Counted from the first letter of the stretch, positions 1 through 7,065 are shown. The stretch is DNA of 7,426 nucleotides from an uncultured Pirellula sp. (GCA_903837255.1 CAILTZ010000133.1:1-7426); one strand, 5' to 3'. The notes: generated from the sequence alone by a model not told the origin. Translations and numbers: made by a program.

Positions 1-181
1 GTACGATTCCACCACACAGAGCCACTGGCTGCGAATGGAGTTTGCGTCGACGATCCGGGTAATCGACTAAACCGAATCGAAGGGCATAGTGACGCACAAA
101 GGGGGTCAATGCAATCGACAGCCCTAATCCTATCAGGGTCGCTACGAGCGGAAGAACAATCGGCGGAACAGTAGGGGGCAC
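1..181 (-). CDS. WecA/TagO/Rfe-family polyprenyl-phosphate sugar-1-phosphate transferase, N-terminal part (cut by window edge)
   Basis: Only the first 60 codons are present, read from a GTG at 181-179 to the left edge. Residues 8-28 form a hydrophobic first membrane helix (IVLPLVATLIGLGLSIALTP). It is followed by the family signature: TPFVR, then ALRFGLVDYPD around residues 33-43, RRRKLH at 44-49, and PVALCGG at 52-58. This is the typical start of the family that moves a sugar-1-phosphate from a UDP-sugar onto undecaprenyl phosphate at the cytoplasmic membrane. That reaction is the first step of O-antigen, exopolysaccharide or wall-glycan assembly. An in-frame TAG lies six codons upstream of the GTG, so no earlier start is possible. 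An AGGG lies only four bases before the GTG, which is a poor ribosome site. The catalytic Asp motifs are outside the window, so the exact sugar cannot be told. The gene is divergent from the S9 peptidase gene. Confidence 0.82.
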   Translation of the reverse strand, partial: MPPTVPPIVLPLVATLIGLGLSIALTPFVRHYALRFGLVDYPDRRRKLHSQPVALCGGIV

Positions 182-274
182 GGTACCCTGCGAAACCTAT
201 GACTCGAGTAATCAGTTATCTTTACAGACGGTTTTCGTAACCAGTTTTACCAAGCAATTTTAACCGTGGAGCAT

Positions 275-293
275 CGCCTGTGGAACAAAGGCG
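275..293. repeat. Short inverted repeat in the divergent intergenic region
   Basis: CGCCT at 275-279 pairs with AGGCG at 289-293 around a 9-base spacer. It lies between the divergent transferase and peptidase genes, upstream of the candidate plus-strand promoter. It could be a regulator binding site or chance; a five-base arm is not significant by itself. Confidence 0.2.
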
Positions 294-330
294 GGTTGCT
301 ATGACCGAGCCTCGAAATTCCTGGCTTGAT

Positions 331-359
331 TTGAGCCGATGCTTCCTTGTGCTTATATC
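331..359 (+). promoter_or_regulatory. Candidate sigma70-type promoter for the S9 peptidase gene
   Basis: TTGAGC at 331-336 resembles a -35 box (four of six matches, including TTGA). TATATC at 354-359 resembles a -10 box (four of six), and the spacing is 17 bases. Transcription would begin near 366 and give a leader of about 95 bases before the ATG at 462. This is a pattern match in a 280-base divergent region, and planctomycete promoters are poorly defined. The region shows no comparably good candidate for the leftward gene, no riboswitch I recognise and no further gene. Confidence 0.25.
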
Positions 360-461
360 CTGGTTCAAGCTCTGCACAATGGCTAGTCGCGGCCAACAAC
401 TTTCTCGATAAAATCCTACGTCTTTCCGACCGAAAAAATACTCAAATAACCGGACAACTGA

Positions 462-2858
462 ATGTACAAGCGCTGCTCGATGTTTCCTCATGCACTACCC
501 CCGTGGATGCAGGTTCTGGCGATCCTCGTGACCTTTCCCATTGCTTGGCAGCCGCTTTCGAGTCTGTTTGCGGCCGATCCAATCCTGCCCAAAATCAAGC
601 CGCATTGGGTTGAAAATAACGGTTTTTGGTACTCAAGACCGACGGAATCGGGCCGCAGCCAGTTCGTTTGGGTCCAACCTTTGGAGAAGAAAATCCTACG
701 CGCAGATTCCCTCGAAGAACTCGAAAAGCAAGCGGGGCTTTCCCTGCGAAACTTAGCCTCCACCGGCCGTATCGAACCCTCCGAAACTCTCGATGAAGCC
801 AGGATCGATATCGAGATCAAAAACACCACCAACCAATCCGTCGAGCTCTTCTGGATCGATTTCCAAGGTGCTCCGCAATCCTACGGCAAACTAGCTTCGG
901 GCGAATCGCGTGGCCAATCGACCTTCGCCGGCCACTCTTGGGCCGCCTCCGTCGACGGCAACAAACCTATCTGGACTGGACAGGCCAGCACCAAGGGGCA
1001 AGTTCTCGAAATTCAACCCATGGAAATCGAAACCCAATCGCTCTTCCCCCGGCGGCAAGGACGCCGCAGGCAAGCCAATCGCGCCCCGAGTAGCGCCCCG
1101 GCCAACCCAGGACCAGAAAACCCGTGGAAAGTTGAAAGAAGCGATCATCAACTCCGCTTTGTCTCGGACTCCGGACAAATCGCCTTGGATACAGCCAATT
1201 TGGATCAGGCCAAGGGCTCCGATTCGAATCGATACGACCAACCAATCCACTGGTCGCCCGACTTTCGCTTTGCCTTCACCGTGCAGACCGAACAAGGTGA
1301 CCACCGCGAGATCGTGATCGTCGAATCGTCACCTCGCGATCAATTGCAACCCAAACCAAAAACGATTCGATACGACAAACCAGGGGATAAACTCGATCGT
1401 CCTGAACCAAGACTCTTCGACTTGCAGTCTGGCAAATTGGTGCCACTGGATAAAACACTATTCGCGAACCCTTGGTCGATCGATCAAATCCGTTGGGATC
1501 CAAGCTCATCGCGATTGACGTTTTTGTACAACCAGCGTGGACACCAAGTCCTACGACTCATCGCAATCGATCCGCTGACCGGATCAGTAAGCTCGCTGAT
1601 CGAGGAAGCCAGCCCAACCTATATCGATTACGCCGCGAAGGCTTATCGGGAGTGGATCCTCGACGATCGAGAAATCCTTTGGGGGAGCGAACGCGACGGT
1701 TGGTACCATTTGTACCGATACTCAGCCGACGACGGCGAACTGATCAACCAGGTCACCAGCGGCCAGTGGGTGGTGCGCTCTATCGATCGGGTCGACCAAT
1801 CCAACCGTCAGATTTGGTTTTATGCAGGGGGTATCGCCCCCCATCAGGACCCTTATCAGCGTCACTATTGCCGCGTGGATTTCGATGGGCAAAACCTAAC
1901 ACAGCTGACCCGAGGCGACGGCGACCACTCCGTCGAGATATCGCCTGACGGGCAGTGGTTGATCGATACCTATTCGCGTGTCGATATGCCTCCTGTACAC
2001 GAGTTGCGATCGTCCAGCAGCGGTGAGTTGATCCTGGAATTAGAACGGTCCCAATCCGACGGGCTTTGGACCCAAAGCAATCAGCCGATTCGTTTCGTCT
2101 CCAAGGGTCGAGATGCAACGACCGACATCCATGGAATCATCGTTCGACCCAGCAAGATCGAGCCTGGGAAAAAGTACCCAGTGATCGAAAACATTTACGC
2201 GGGCCCTCAGGATTCTTTCGTCCCCAAGGCTTACTCGGGTCTCTCAGAATACCATGCGCTGGCCGACCAAGGATTCGTGGTTGTCAAAATCGATGGCATG
2301 GGAACATCCAACCGAAGCAAAGCCTTTCACGACGTGAGCTATCGCAATCTGAGCGACGGTGGATTTCCCGATCGGATCCTATGGATGACCGCCGCGGCCA
2401 AAGAGTATCCAGAGATGGATATCGAGCGGGTCGGCATCTATGGCGGTTCGGCTGGAGGCCAGAACGCCCTAGCTGCCTTGTTGTTCTTTGGCGATTTTTA
2501 CGATGTAGCCGTATCCGACTGCGGATGCCATGACAATCGGATGGACAAGGTCTGGTGGAACGAACTGTATATGGGTTGGCCTGTCGGTCCCCACTACGAG
2601 GCGAACTCAAACGTCGTCAACGCGCACCGTTTGAAAGGAAAACTGCAACTGGTCGTCGGGGAACTCGACACGAATGTTGATCCGGCCTCGACCATGCAAG
2701 TCGTCGATGCACTGGTTCGAGCCGACAAGGATTTTGAGCTGCTTTACATCCCCGGCGGGGGACACGGCGTGGGTTCGTCCGCTTACTGCAAACGCAGACG
2801 CGACGATTTTTTCCGTCGGCATTTACAAGGACCCATCGGAGATCCTACCGGTCAGTAA
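462..2858 (+). CDS. Exported S9-family serine peptidase (DPP IV / prolyl oligopeptidase clan) with an N-terminal VHL-beta-like domain
   Basis: This 798-residue protein is a predicted secreted or periplasmic peptidase. Residues 1-38 look like a Sec signal peptide: a short basic start, a hydrophobic core at about 16-28, and likely cleavage near SLFA-AD. Residues about 113-182 form a VHL-beta-like domain (separate entry), followed by an Arg- and Pro-rich linker at 196-221. Residues about 225-540 are the DPP IV-type beta-propeller, with WGSERDGWYHLYRY at 407-420 and the blade motif SPDGQWL at 494-500. Residues about 545-790 are the alpha/beta-hydrolase domain. Its Ser663 lies in GGSAGG, its Asp736 in GELDTNV and its His768 in PGGGHG, a complete catalytic triad in the expected order. 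The Glu-Glu motif that binds the substrate amino terminus in classical DPP IV is not evident, so dipeptidyl cleavage is uncertain and an oligopeptidase is possible. The ATG at 462 puts a full signal peptide in frame; its ribosome site is weak (GGA about seven bases upstream). Met7 and Met16 are less likely starts. The family assignment is firm; the substrate is inferred. Confidence 0.95.
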   Translation: MYKRCSMFPHALPPWMQVLAILVTFPIAWQPLSSLFAADPILPKIKPHWVENNGFWYSRPTESGRSQFVWVQPLEKKILRADSLEELEKQAGLSLRNLASTGRIEPSETLDEARIDIEIKNTTNQSVELFWIDFQGAPQSYGKLASGESRGQSTFAGHSWAASVDGNKPIWTGQASTKGQVLEIQPMEIETQSLFPRRQGRRRQANRAPSSAPANPGPENPWKVERSDHQLRFVSDSGQIALDTANLDQAKGSDSNRYDQPIHWSPDFRFAFTVQTEQGDHREIVIVESSPRDQLQPKPKTIRYDKPGDKLDRPEPRLFDLQSGKLVPLDKTLFANPWSIDQIRWDPSSSRLTFLYNQRGHQVLRLIAIDPLTGSVSSLIEEASPTYIDYAAKAYREWILDDREILWGSERDGWYHLYRYSADDGELINQVTSGQWVVRSIDRVDQSNRQIWFYAGGIAPHQDPYQRHYCRVDFDGQNLTQLTRGDGDHSVEISPDGQWLIDTYSRVDMPPVHELRSSSSGELILELERSQSDGLWTQSNQPIRFVSKGRDATTDIHGIIVRPSKIEPGKKYPVIENIYAGPQDSFVPKAYSGLSEYHALADQGFVVVKIDGMGTSNRSKAFHDVSYRNLSDGGFPDRILWMTAAAKEYPEMDIERVGIYGGSAGGQNALAALLFFGDFYDVAVSDCGCHDNRMDKVWWNELYMGWPVGPHYEANSNVVNAHRLKGKLQLVVGELDTNVDPASTMQVVDALVRADKDFELLYIPGGGHGVGSSAYCKRRRDDFFRRHLQGPIGDPTGQ
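798..1007 (+). other. VHL-beta-like domain encoded within the S9 peptidase gene (residues about 113-182)
   Basis: The segment DIEIKN, then ELFWIDFQGAPQSYGKL, then GQSTFAGHSW aligns with the human pVHL beta domain without a gap from pVHL Asn78 to Trp117, at a constant offset of 43 residues. Asn121, Trp131, Phe134, Gly136, Pro138, Gln139, Tyr141, Leu144, Gly147, Arg150, Gly157, His158 and Trp160 are identical. The pVHL residues that contact hydroxyproline are Trp88, Tyr98, Ser111, His115 and Trp117; here they are Trp131, Tyr141, Thr154, His158 and Trp160. The Elongin-binding alpha domain of pVHL is absent, so no ubiquitin-ligase role is implied. The alignment was made by eye against pVHL from memory. 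Hydroxyproline binding is inference; the same residues could serve a structural role or bind another ligand. Confidence 0.8.
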
Positions 2859-2888
2859 CCTACCCGATGCCTAACGCAATCCAGCTGA

Positions 2889-5156
2889 TCATCCTTGGTC
2901 GCTTCGCTGAAGATCGGGTGGCGGATCAAAGGTTTGAAGATTTGCCCATTCGGACTTGTGGTCGCGGCGAACGATGCGGAAGTATTTGCTGATGGCCTCC
3001 TTGGCATATTGGCCGCCGTCGGTCGCACGCAGTAGCTCGCCCAACGATTCGACGTGGTCCGCAAAATTAGCTTGGGATTTCTGCGGAGTTTTTCTGGCTC
3101 GCCCAAAGATGGGGAAGGCTGCAATGATGGCAACCATGGCAAGAACGGCGGCGTGGATGGTCATCACATTGAAAGGCCAAACCGTTAGCATCTCGAAACC
3201 TTGATGCTCCTCCTGTGGCAACCCCAGTCGTATCGGAGGATCGGAATCCATCGACAAAAAACCAACCGTACCGGTTGGAACTCTGTCAATAATTTTGTTG
3301 GCCAACCTACGATTGCCTCGATTGAGCAAACTCAAATTGGACAACACCGAGCTGTTAGCGAGCACAATCACCTTGCTCGTAGCTGCCTTGTATTGAATCT
3401 CGGTGATCAACGGCGACCCGTCCTGGCTAGCAAGCAAGACGGTAGCCTCCATGCGATCGCCAGGAACGATCCCCTTGGCAATCGACAGGAGCTCTTCATC
3501 GTCGGTGTTCCAAACCCGCGTCTTTCTGCCGATGCTTGGTTTAAAAATCGATGGCAGAGCGAATCCATATTTCCTGGGGGGCGGAGGCGTTACGCCTGCC
3601 GGAGTAGCTGTCTGCCAATCGAGCTCCTTAAGGATGCCATCGAGTTCTAGAGCAGTGAACGGCTTAAGCGTCGATCGCGCATAAAACTTAGCATTCGCCA
3701 ACGCATTATCATCGGCCCATTCACCCTGGAATCCATTGACCTTGCGAACGGGTCCCGGAACCTGTCTCCAAACAAACCAAGGTGTTAGCAGGAGCTCTCG
3801 GTATTGGTCCCTGTGGACATCCAAGTGATTGGCCTCCTTGGACAACTGTATCTTGCTCCGAGCTCGCGCTCTGGCATCTAAAGTATTCGTTTGATCGTTT
3901 GATACTTGTTCCCAGTAATCTGCCTGTGGCGAATAATCGCGTCCAACGTACACCAGGGTCTTGCTCCCCGAGTTTAACCACTTTTCGAACCGATCGAGTG
4001 TCTGCTTGCTGTGAAGCGGGAAGTAATCCGGTGCCCAAATGATCGTCTGAACCCGCTTGTCCATGGTCGGGCTAAGTGTACTGAGGGTTTCCGTATCGAG
4101 ACTCCGAGCTTTCATCATCTCTCTAAACACCGTTAGCCCCCCTGGGCTCATCTCCGCCTCGAGCGAATCGCTTGTTCCGTAAACATTCGTTACTTCCGTC
4201 CTGCAACCGGCAAGACCTGCCGAAAGGATCGCTAACAGCACTGATGAAAACCAAGACGGCATTGATGAGGCTCCCACAGCCGGGCCGTCGGCAGCGGTTG
4301 CCAAATGGGATGCATCCTGGCGCTTTTCCGATTCCTTGATCGCGGCTTCAAAGGCCCCTAAATCCTCCCACACCGGTTCGAATTGCTCTCGGCTGATCGT
4401 CCTGCGACCGAAATAAGCTTCTTCGAACAGCGTAATCACCCGACGCAATCGAGTTTGCAGGGACTTGTGTGGTGCCAACTCTCGGAGATACCGATAATTC
4501 GTCTTGCCCTTTGCCAGCGCAATGCACCGGGCCGAGTCGAGCTCCACAAGTAGATAGCTAAAAAGGTACACGATGGACCGGTTGTAATCCCCTTTGTCCC
4601 GAAACGCACCAGCCTGCGCTTTTAGACCCACCAAACCCTGTTCGAGCTCTACAGGCAAATCGGAATACTTTGCCTGCTGAATCGCGATATTCTCATGCGC
4701 TGTCGTAGCACGCTGTCGGCGAAAATACGCCAAAACCTCCTGATTTATAGCCAGCCATACGACCCCTGCGATCAACAAAAGGGCCAAAATGGTCCAAAAC
4801 AGATACATAAGAAGATCCGTGATAAATCGCCAAAGGTCACTCCAAAAAGTTGTTGGGGTCGACGCAGTGCTTGAGCCCGTGGTCCAGTTAGAGTTTGAAC
4901 CATCGTTTCCAAACAACCACGACCAAAAATCTTGACCCGACTCGACCTTCGACCAATCGCTGCGACCCTCTAGATTGTCGCGCCCCAAAGGCGTTGCGTT
5001 GTATTGCACATCTTCCTTCTTCACATCGGCCCATACAGGGCTCGTCCCTCTTTGCAGGATGTCCTCATCCGAGCGTCGAGCCGTCTGAGCGAAAGCTAAA
5101 CTGCAGCAGAGCCATGAACAAACAAACACAAACACCAGATCTCTGGCTTTAAACAC
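2889..5156 (-). CDS. DUF4129-DUF4350 fusion membrane protein
   Basis: This 755-residue protein appears to join two proteins that are usually encoded separately. Residues 1-24 are a signal peptide ending AFA-QT. Residues about 112-138 are a membrane helix followed by FRRQR, which places what follows in the cytoplasm. Residues about 185-272 are helical and match DUF4129: RDKGDYNRSIVYLFSYLLVEL, then TNYRYLRELAPH, then LFEEAYFGRR. Residues 301-318 are hydrophobic and end in a lipobox, LAGC (Cys318). Residues about 335-415 match DUF4350: GGLTVFREM, then IIWAPDYFP, then FEKWLNSGSKTLVYVG. A PPPP tract lies at 524-527, and a last membrane helix at about 663-684 is followed by GRARK and a short cytoplasmic tail. 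The topology is therefore self-consistent as one chain. The start is GTG. The gene is last in the operon and overlaps the upstream gene by 8 bases. Its biochemical function is unknown; relatives sit beside MoxR and DUF58 genes. Two overlapping products from one frame remain possible. Confidence 0.85.
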   Translation of the reverse strand: MFKARDLVFVFVCSWLCCSLAFAQTARRSDEDILQRGTSPVWADVKKEDVQYNATPLGRDNLEGRSDWSKVESGQDFWSWLFGNDGSNSNWTTGSSTASTPTTFWSDLWRFITDLLMYLFWTILALLLIAGVVWLAINQEVLAYFRRQRATTAHENIAIQQAKYSDLPVELEQGLVGLKAQAGAFRDKGDYNRSIVYLFSYLLVELDSARCIALAKGKTNYRYLRELAPHKSLQTRLRRVITLFEEAYFGRRTISREQFEPVWEDLGAFEAAIKESEKRQDASHLATAADGPAVGASSMPSWFSSVLLAILSAGLAGCRTEVTNVYGTSDSLEAEMSPGGLTVFREMMKARSLDTETLSTLSPTMDKRVQTIIWAPDYFPLHSKQTLDRFEKWLNSGSKTLVYVGRDYSPQADYWEQVSNDQTNTLDARARARSKIQLSKEANHLDVHRDQYRELLLTPWFVWRQVPGPVRKVNGFQGEWADDNALANAKFYARSTLKPFTALELDGILKELDWQTATPAGVTPPPPRKYGFALPSIFKPSIGRKTRVWNTDDEELLSIAKGIVPGDRMEATVLLASQDGSPLITEIQYKAATSKVIVLANSSVLSNLSLLNRGNRRLANKIIDRVPTGTVGFLSMDSDPPIRLGLPQEEHQGFEMLTVWPFNVMTIHAAVLAMVAIIAAFPIFGRARKTPQKSQANFADHVESLGELLRATDGGQYAKEAISKYFRIVRRDHKSEWANLQTFDPPPDLQRSDQG
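4260..4275 (-). promoter_or_regulatory. Possible internal ribosome binding site and ATG inside the fusion gene
   Basis: On the minus strand GGGAG (4275-4271) stands eight bases before an in-frame ATG (4262-4260, Met299). The peptide that would begin there, MPSWFSSVLLAILSAGLAGC, has the length, hydrophobic core and lipobox of a lipoprotein signal peptide, although it lacks the usual Lys or Arg near its start. A separate DUF4350 lipoprotein of 457 residues could therefore be made from within the longer frame. This may be a relic of two genes that fused, or a working second start. Confidence 0.4.
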
Positions 5157-6081
5157 GCTGTTTGACCTCCGCTTCGCGAAACCTGCGGGCCTCGGCCTTG
5201 AGTTTCAATTCCAATTCCCAACCCTCGCCCCGGATCCGCGTATTCATGTAAATCAGGAAGCGAACGATCGTTCCCCAAAAGGCCACAGCCCACAGTGCTA
5301 GCGGATAGAAAATCAGGTCCATCCACCATCCCCACGCCCAGGCACCGACAACACTGCCGATCAAAAAGATAAAAGCCAAATTCAGAACCAACAGAAAAAC
5401 ACAAGCCACAACACCTACCATCAGGGTAGAACCAAAAAGCTCACCTCCCGCCTGATGCAGCCGGCCGGCCCGATTGGAATAGGTAATAGCCGTTTTGCGA
5501 TCAACGGCCTTGGACGCAACCATCTTGCACCGCTCCAAGAGCAAGATCTCCGGTGCGAACGGGCGAAAGCTCCTGACCGCGGCAAGGATCAGCAGGAGTA
5601 GAAAGATCCAAAAACTACCGATACTGTTGGAGACCGCCCTATTATCAAGGAGATAATCGCATAGGACGATCAAGGCGATCAGTGGAATGATACCTCGCAG
5701 GAAAGACAAAATCCAAACCACGGAAACCCACTGCTTACGCAAGGTTCCGAACGCCTCTCCCGGAGTGTTGGAAATCCCGAACATCGTGTTGCCTAAGGAC
5801 ATCGTAACGCCAGCCATCGCCAACGGCGATTCCACATACACTAGACCGGCCATCCACGAAAGGAAGAGGAAGCGTGGCCAAGCATCGTTGTCCGGTTGAT
5901 ACCCTCCCAAAACGGTCCTAGAGCCCAGCAACAGGGTGTTGAGGATTGCAAATGGAATCATTCCCACAAACGCTGGCCCCAGAAGCGTCGGACCATAGCG
6001 TCGCAGAATCGCGAGGCTCAAGTCCAGCAATTCATCCAAGTTTCGCTGGGTGATGACAATGGCCGTTTTGTCCAACTGCAT
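5149..6081 (-). CDS. Polytopic membrane protein of unknown function in the RDD-SpoIIM-DUF4129 operon
   Basis: I do not recognise a named family with certainty. The 310 residues contain several hydrophobic helices at about 34-53, 70-93, 119-141, 154-169, 218-248 and 254-278, so it is an integral membrane protein with probably six or seven spans. Two polar motifs look conserved in character: RPFAPEILLLERCK at 173-186 followed by a basic stretch with YSNRAGRLH at 201-209, and YMNTRIRGEGWELELKLK at 278-295. The latter resembles the YxxxRxRxEGxxLE-type ending of membrane proteins found next to DUF4129 genes. The start is ATG with GGAGAG seven bases upstream, overlapping the last codons of the SpoIIM gene, from whose stop it is separated by 3 bases. 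Its end overlaps the fusion gene by 8 bases. Its position suggests a subunit or partner of the same membrane assembly. Confidence 0.85.
   Translation of the reverse strand: MQLDKTAIVITQRNLDELLDLSLAILRRYGPTLLGPAFVGMIPFAILNTLLLGSRTVLGGYQPDNDAWPRFLFLSWMAGLVYVESPLAMAGVTMSLGNTMFGISNTPGEAFGTLRKQWVSVVWILSFLRGIIPLIALIVLCDYLLDNRAVSNSIGSFWIFLLLLILAAVRSFRPFAPEILLLERCKMVASKAVDRKTAITYSNRAGRLHQAGGELFGSTLMVGVVACVFLLVLNLAFIFLIGSVVGAWAWGWWMDLIFYPLALWAVAFWGTIVRFLIYMNTRIRGEGWELELKLKAEARRFREAEVKQRV
5154..5170 (-). promoter_or_regulatory. Ribosome binding site and GTG start of the DUF4129-DUF4350 gene
   Basis: On the minus strand GGAGG (5170-5166) lies nine bases before GTG (5156-5154), inside the end of the preceding membrane-protein gene. 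It supports the GTG as the true start, and the signal peptide that follows agrees. The upstream gene's TAA (5151-5149) falls just after this GTG, as expected for coupled translation. Confidence 0.7.
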
Positions 6082-6084
6082 GCT

Positions 6085-7065
6085 TTAGCTCTCCAAGCCG
6101 TGAGCCTCGGAAGCATGCGAGGGATACCCTAGCACACAAAAGTAAAACATCAGCAACATCGCACTAACTATCGCCCAAAGAATCTTGATCATGTAAGGTA
6201 GCGGAGATGGGGAAACGAAACCTTCGGTAAATGCAGCCAAGATAAACAGAATTGCCGAGACCATAATAATCGGAAGCGATTTCTCCGCGTTTTTGATGAA
6301 CGAATCGATCCGGGTCAGCCCGTTGGTCGCTATCCAACCTACTCCTAATCGCAAGCCTGCTGCGGCGGATAGCGCGATCGCGGTCAGTTCAAATACACCA
6401 TGCGCCGTCACGAACTCAAAGAAGTTATTTCCCTGGCTCACTCCTGGCCGGGCCATGTACCCAAAACTCGCTCCGAGGAGCAAGGCGTTGTAAGCCAGTT
6501 TTACCAGGGTCGGCAGGATCAGCGGGCCCAGTGCGAAACACTCCAAACCAATACTGGTATTGTGCTGGATGTAGTAGGCTGCAGAAACCGCATACCTATC
6601 GTAGTTTCCTTCGACCGGTGAAGCGTACATTTTCTCAAGAGATTCGATCTGCTTTGCGCCCAAGATGCTCTCGGCAAAATTTGGGAACAAACCTTCTGCC
6701 CAACCCAATACCGCTGCGATGCTGAACATGCCGAAAAAAAGATAGAAGGCGATTCTTACACAGACATCGCTAAAAACCGCTCGTGGTGCAGTTTCAAACA
6801 CGAAACGATACCATCGTGATACCGGAAAGGTATTCGAACTGTAAAGCCGGCTGTGGGATCGCGCCACGAGCCGCTGCAAATAATCGATCGTCGCCGGTGG
6901 CAGCTTGAGCTGCTCGGCCATAGCAAGGTCCGTGCAGGCCGCACGGTAAAGCGCAGAAAACCGCATGGCTTGCTGCGGGTTCCAACGCTTCAATGGTATC
7001 TCGCACAGCTCATCGAGCGCGATCCAACCCGTGCGTCGTTGTTCGACAAGTTCGGCTGTTCTCAT
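6085..7065 (-). CDS. SpoIIM-family (stage II sporulation protein M-like) membrane protein
   Basis: This 326-residue protein has a soluble basic N-terminal region (1-90) rich in helices, then membrane segments at about 104-122, 172-203, 221-240, 265-280 and 295-313. SpoIIM-type hallmarks are visible: a Tyr/His/Asn motif YYIQHN at 164-169, GYMARPG at 202-208, AHGVFELTAI at 221-230, and EGFVSPS at 281-287 before the last helix. In Bacillus SpoIIM helps SpoIID and SpoIIP remodel the septal wall. In non-spore-forming bacteria such as planctomycetes the family is common beside RDD, DUF4129, MoxR and DUF58 genes, and its role is unknown. The start ATG overlaps the TGA of the preceding gene as ATGA, with only a weak AGG upstream, so translation probably depends on coupling. 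Confidence 0.88.
   Translation of the reverse strand: MRTAELVEQRRTGWIALDELCEIPLKRWNPQQAMRFSALYRAACTDLAMAEQLKLPPATIDYLQRLVARSHSRLYSSNTFPVSRWYRFVFETAPRAVFSDVCVRIAFYLFFGMFSIAAVLGWAEGLFPNFAESILGAKQIESLEKMYASPVEGNYDRYAVSAAYYIQHNTSIGLECFALGPLILPTLVKLAYNALLLGASFGYMARPGVSQGNNFFEFVTAHGVFELTAIALSAAAGLRLGVGWIATNGLTRIDSFIKNAEKSLPIIMVSAILFILAAFTEGFVSPSPLPYMIKILWAIVSAMLLMFYFCVLGYPSHASEAHGLES

Noticed and set aside
198..300. A leftward promoter for the WecA-type gene
   Set aside because: AT-rich stretches such as TAAAGAT on the minus strand occur, but none has a convincing -35 partner at proper spacing.
462..509. Later start codons (480 or 507) for the peptidase
   Set aside because: Neither has a better ribosome site. 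The start at 462 gives the fullest signal peptide with basic residues at its beginning, though the start at 480 cannot be strictly excluded.
222..613. Open frames of 88-89 codons on both strands across the intergenic region and the start of the peptidase gene
   Set aside because: They overlap the better-supported peptidase signal peptide, have no recognisable domain and no good ribosome site, and look like chance frames.
891..1317. Long open frames on both strands (about 135 codons) inside the peptidase gene
   Set aside because: Their Pro/Arg/Ser-rich composition is typical of out-of-frame reading of this gene, while the main frame has clear domains.
6085..7065. Taking the SpoIIM-like gene as evidence of sporulation
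   Set aside because: The family is widespread in non-spore-forming bacteria in this membrane-gene cluster, and no other sporulation gene is present.
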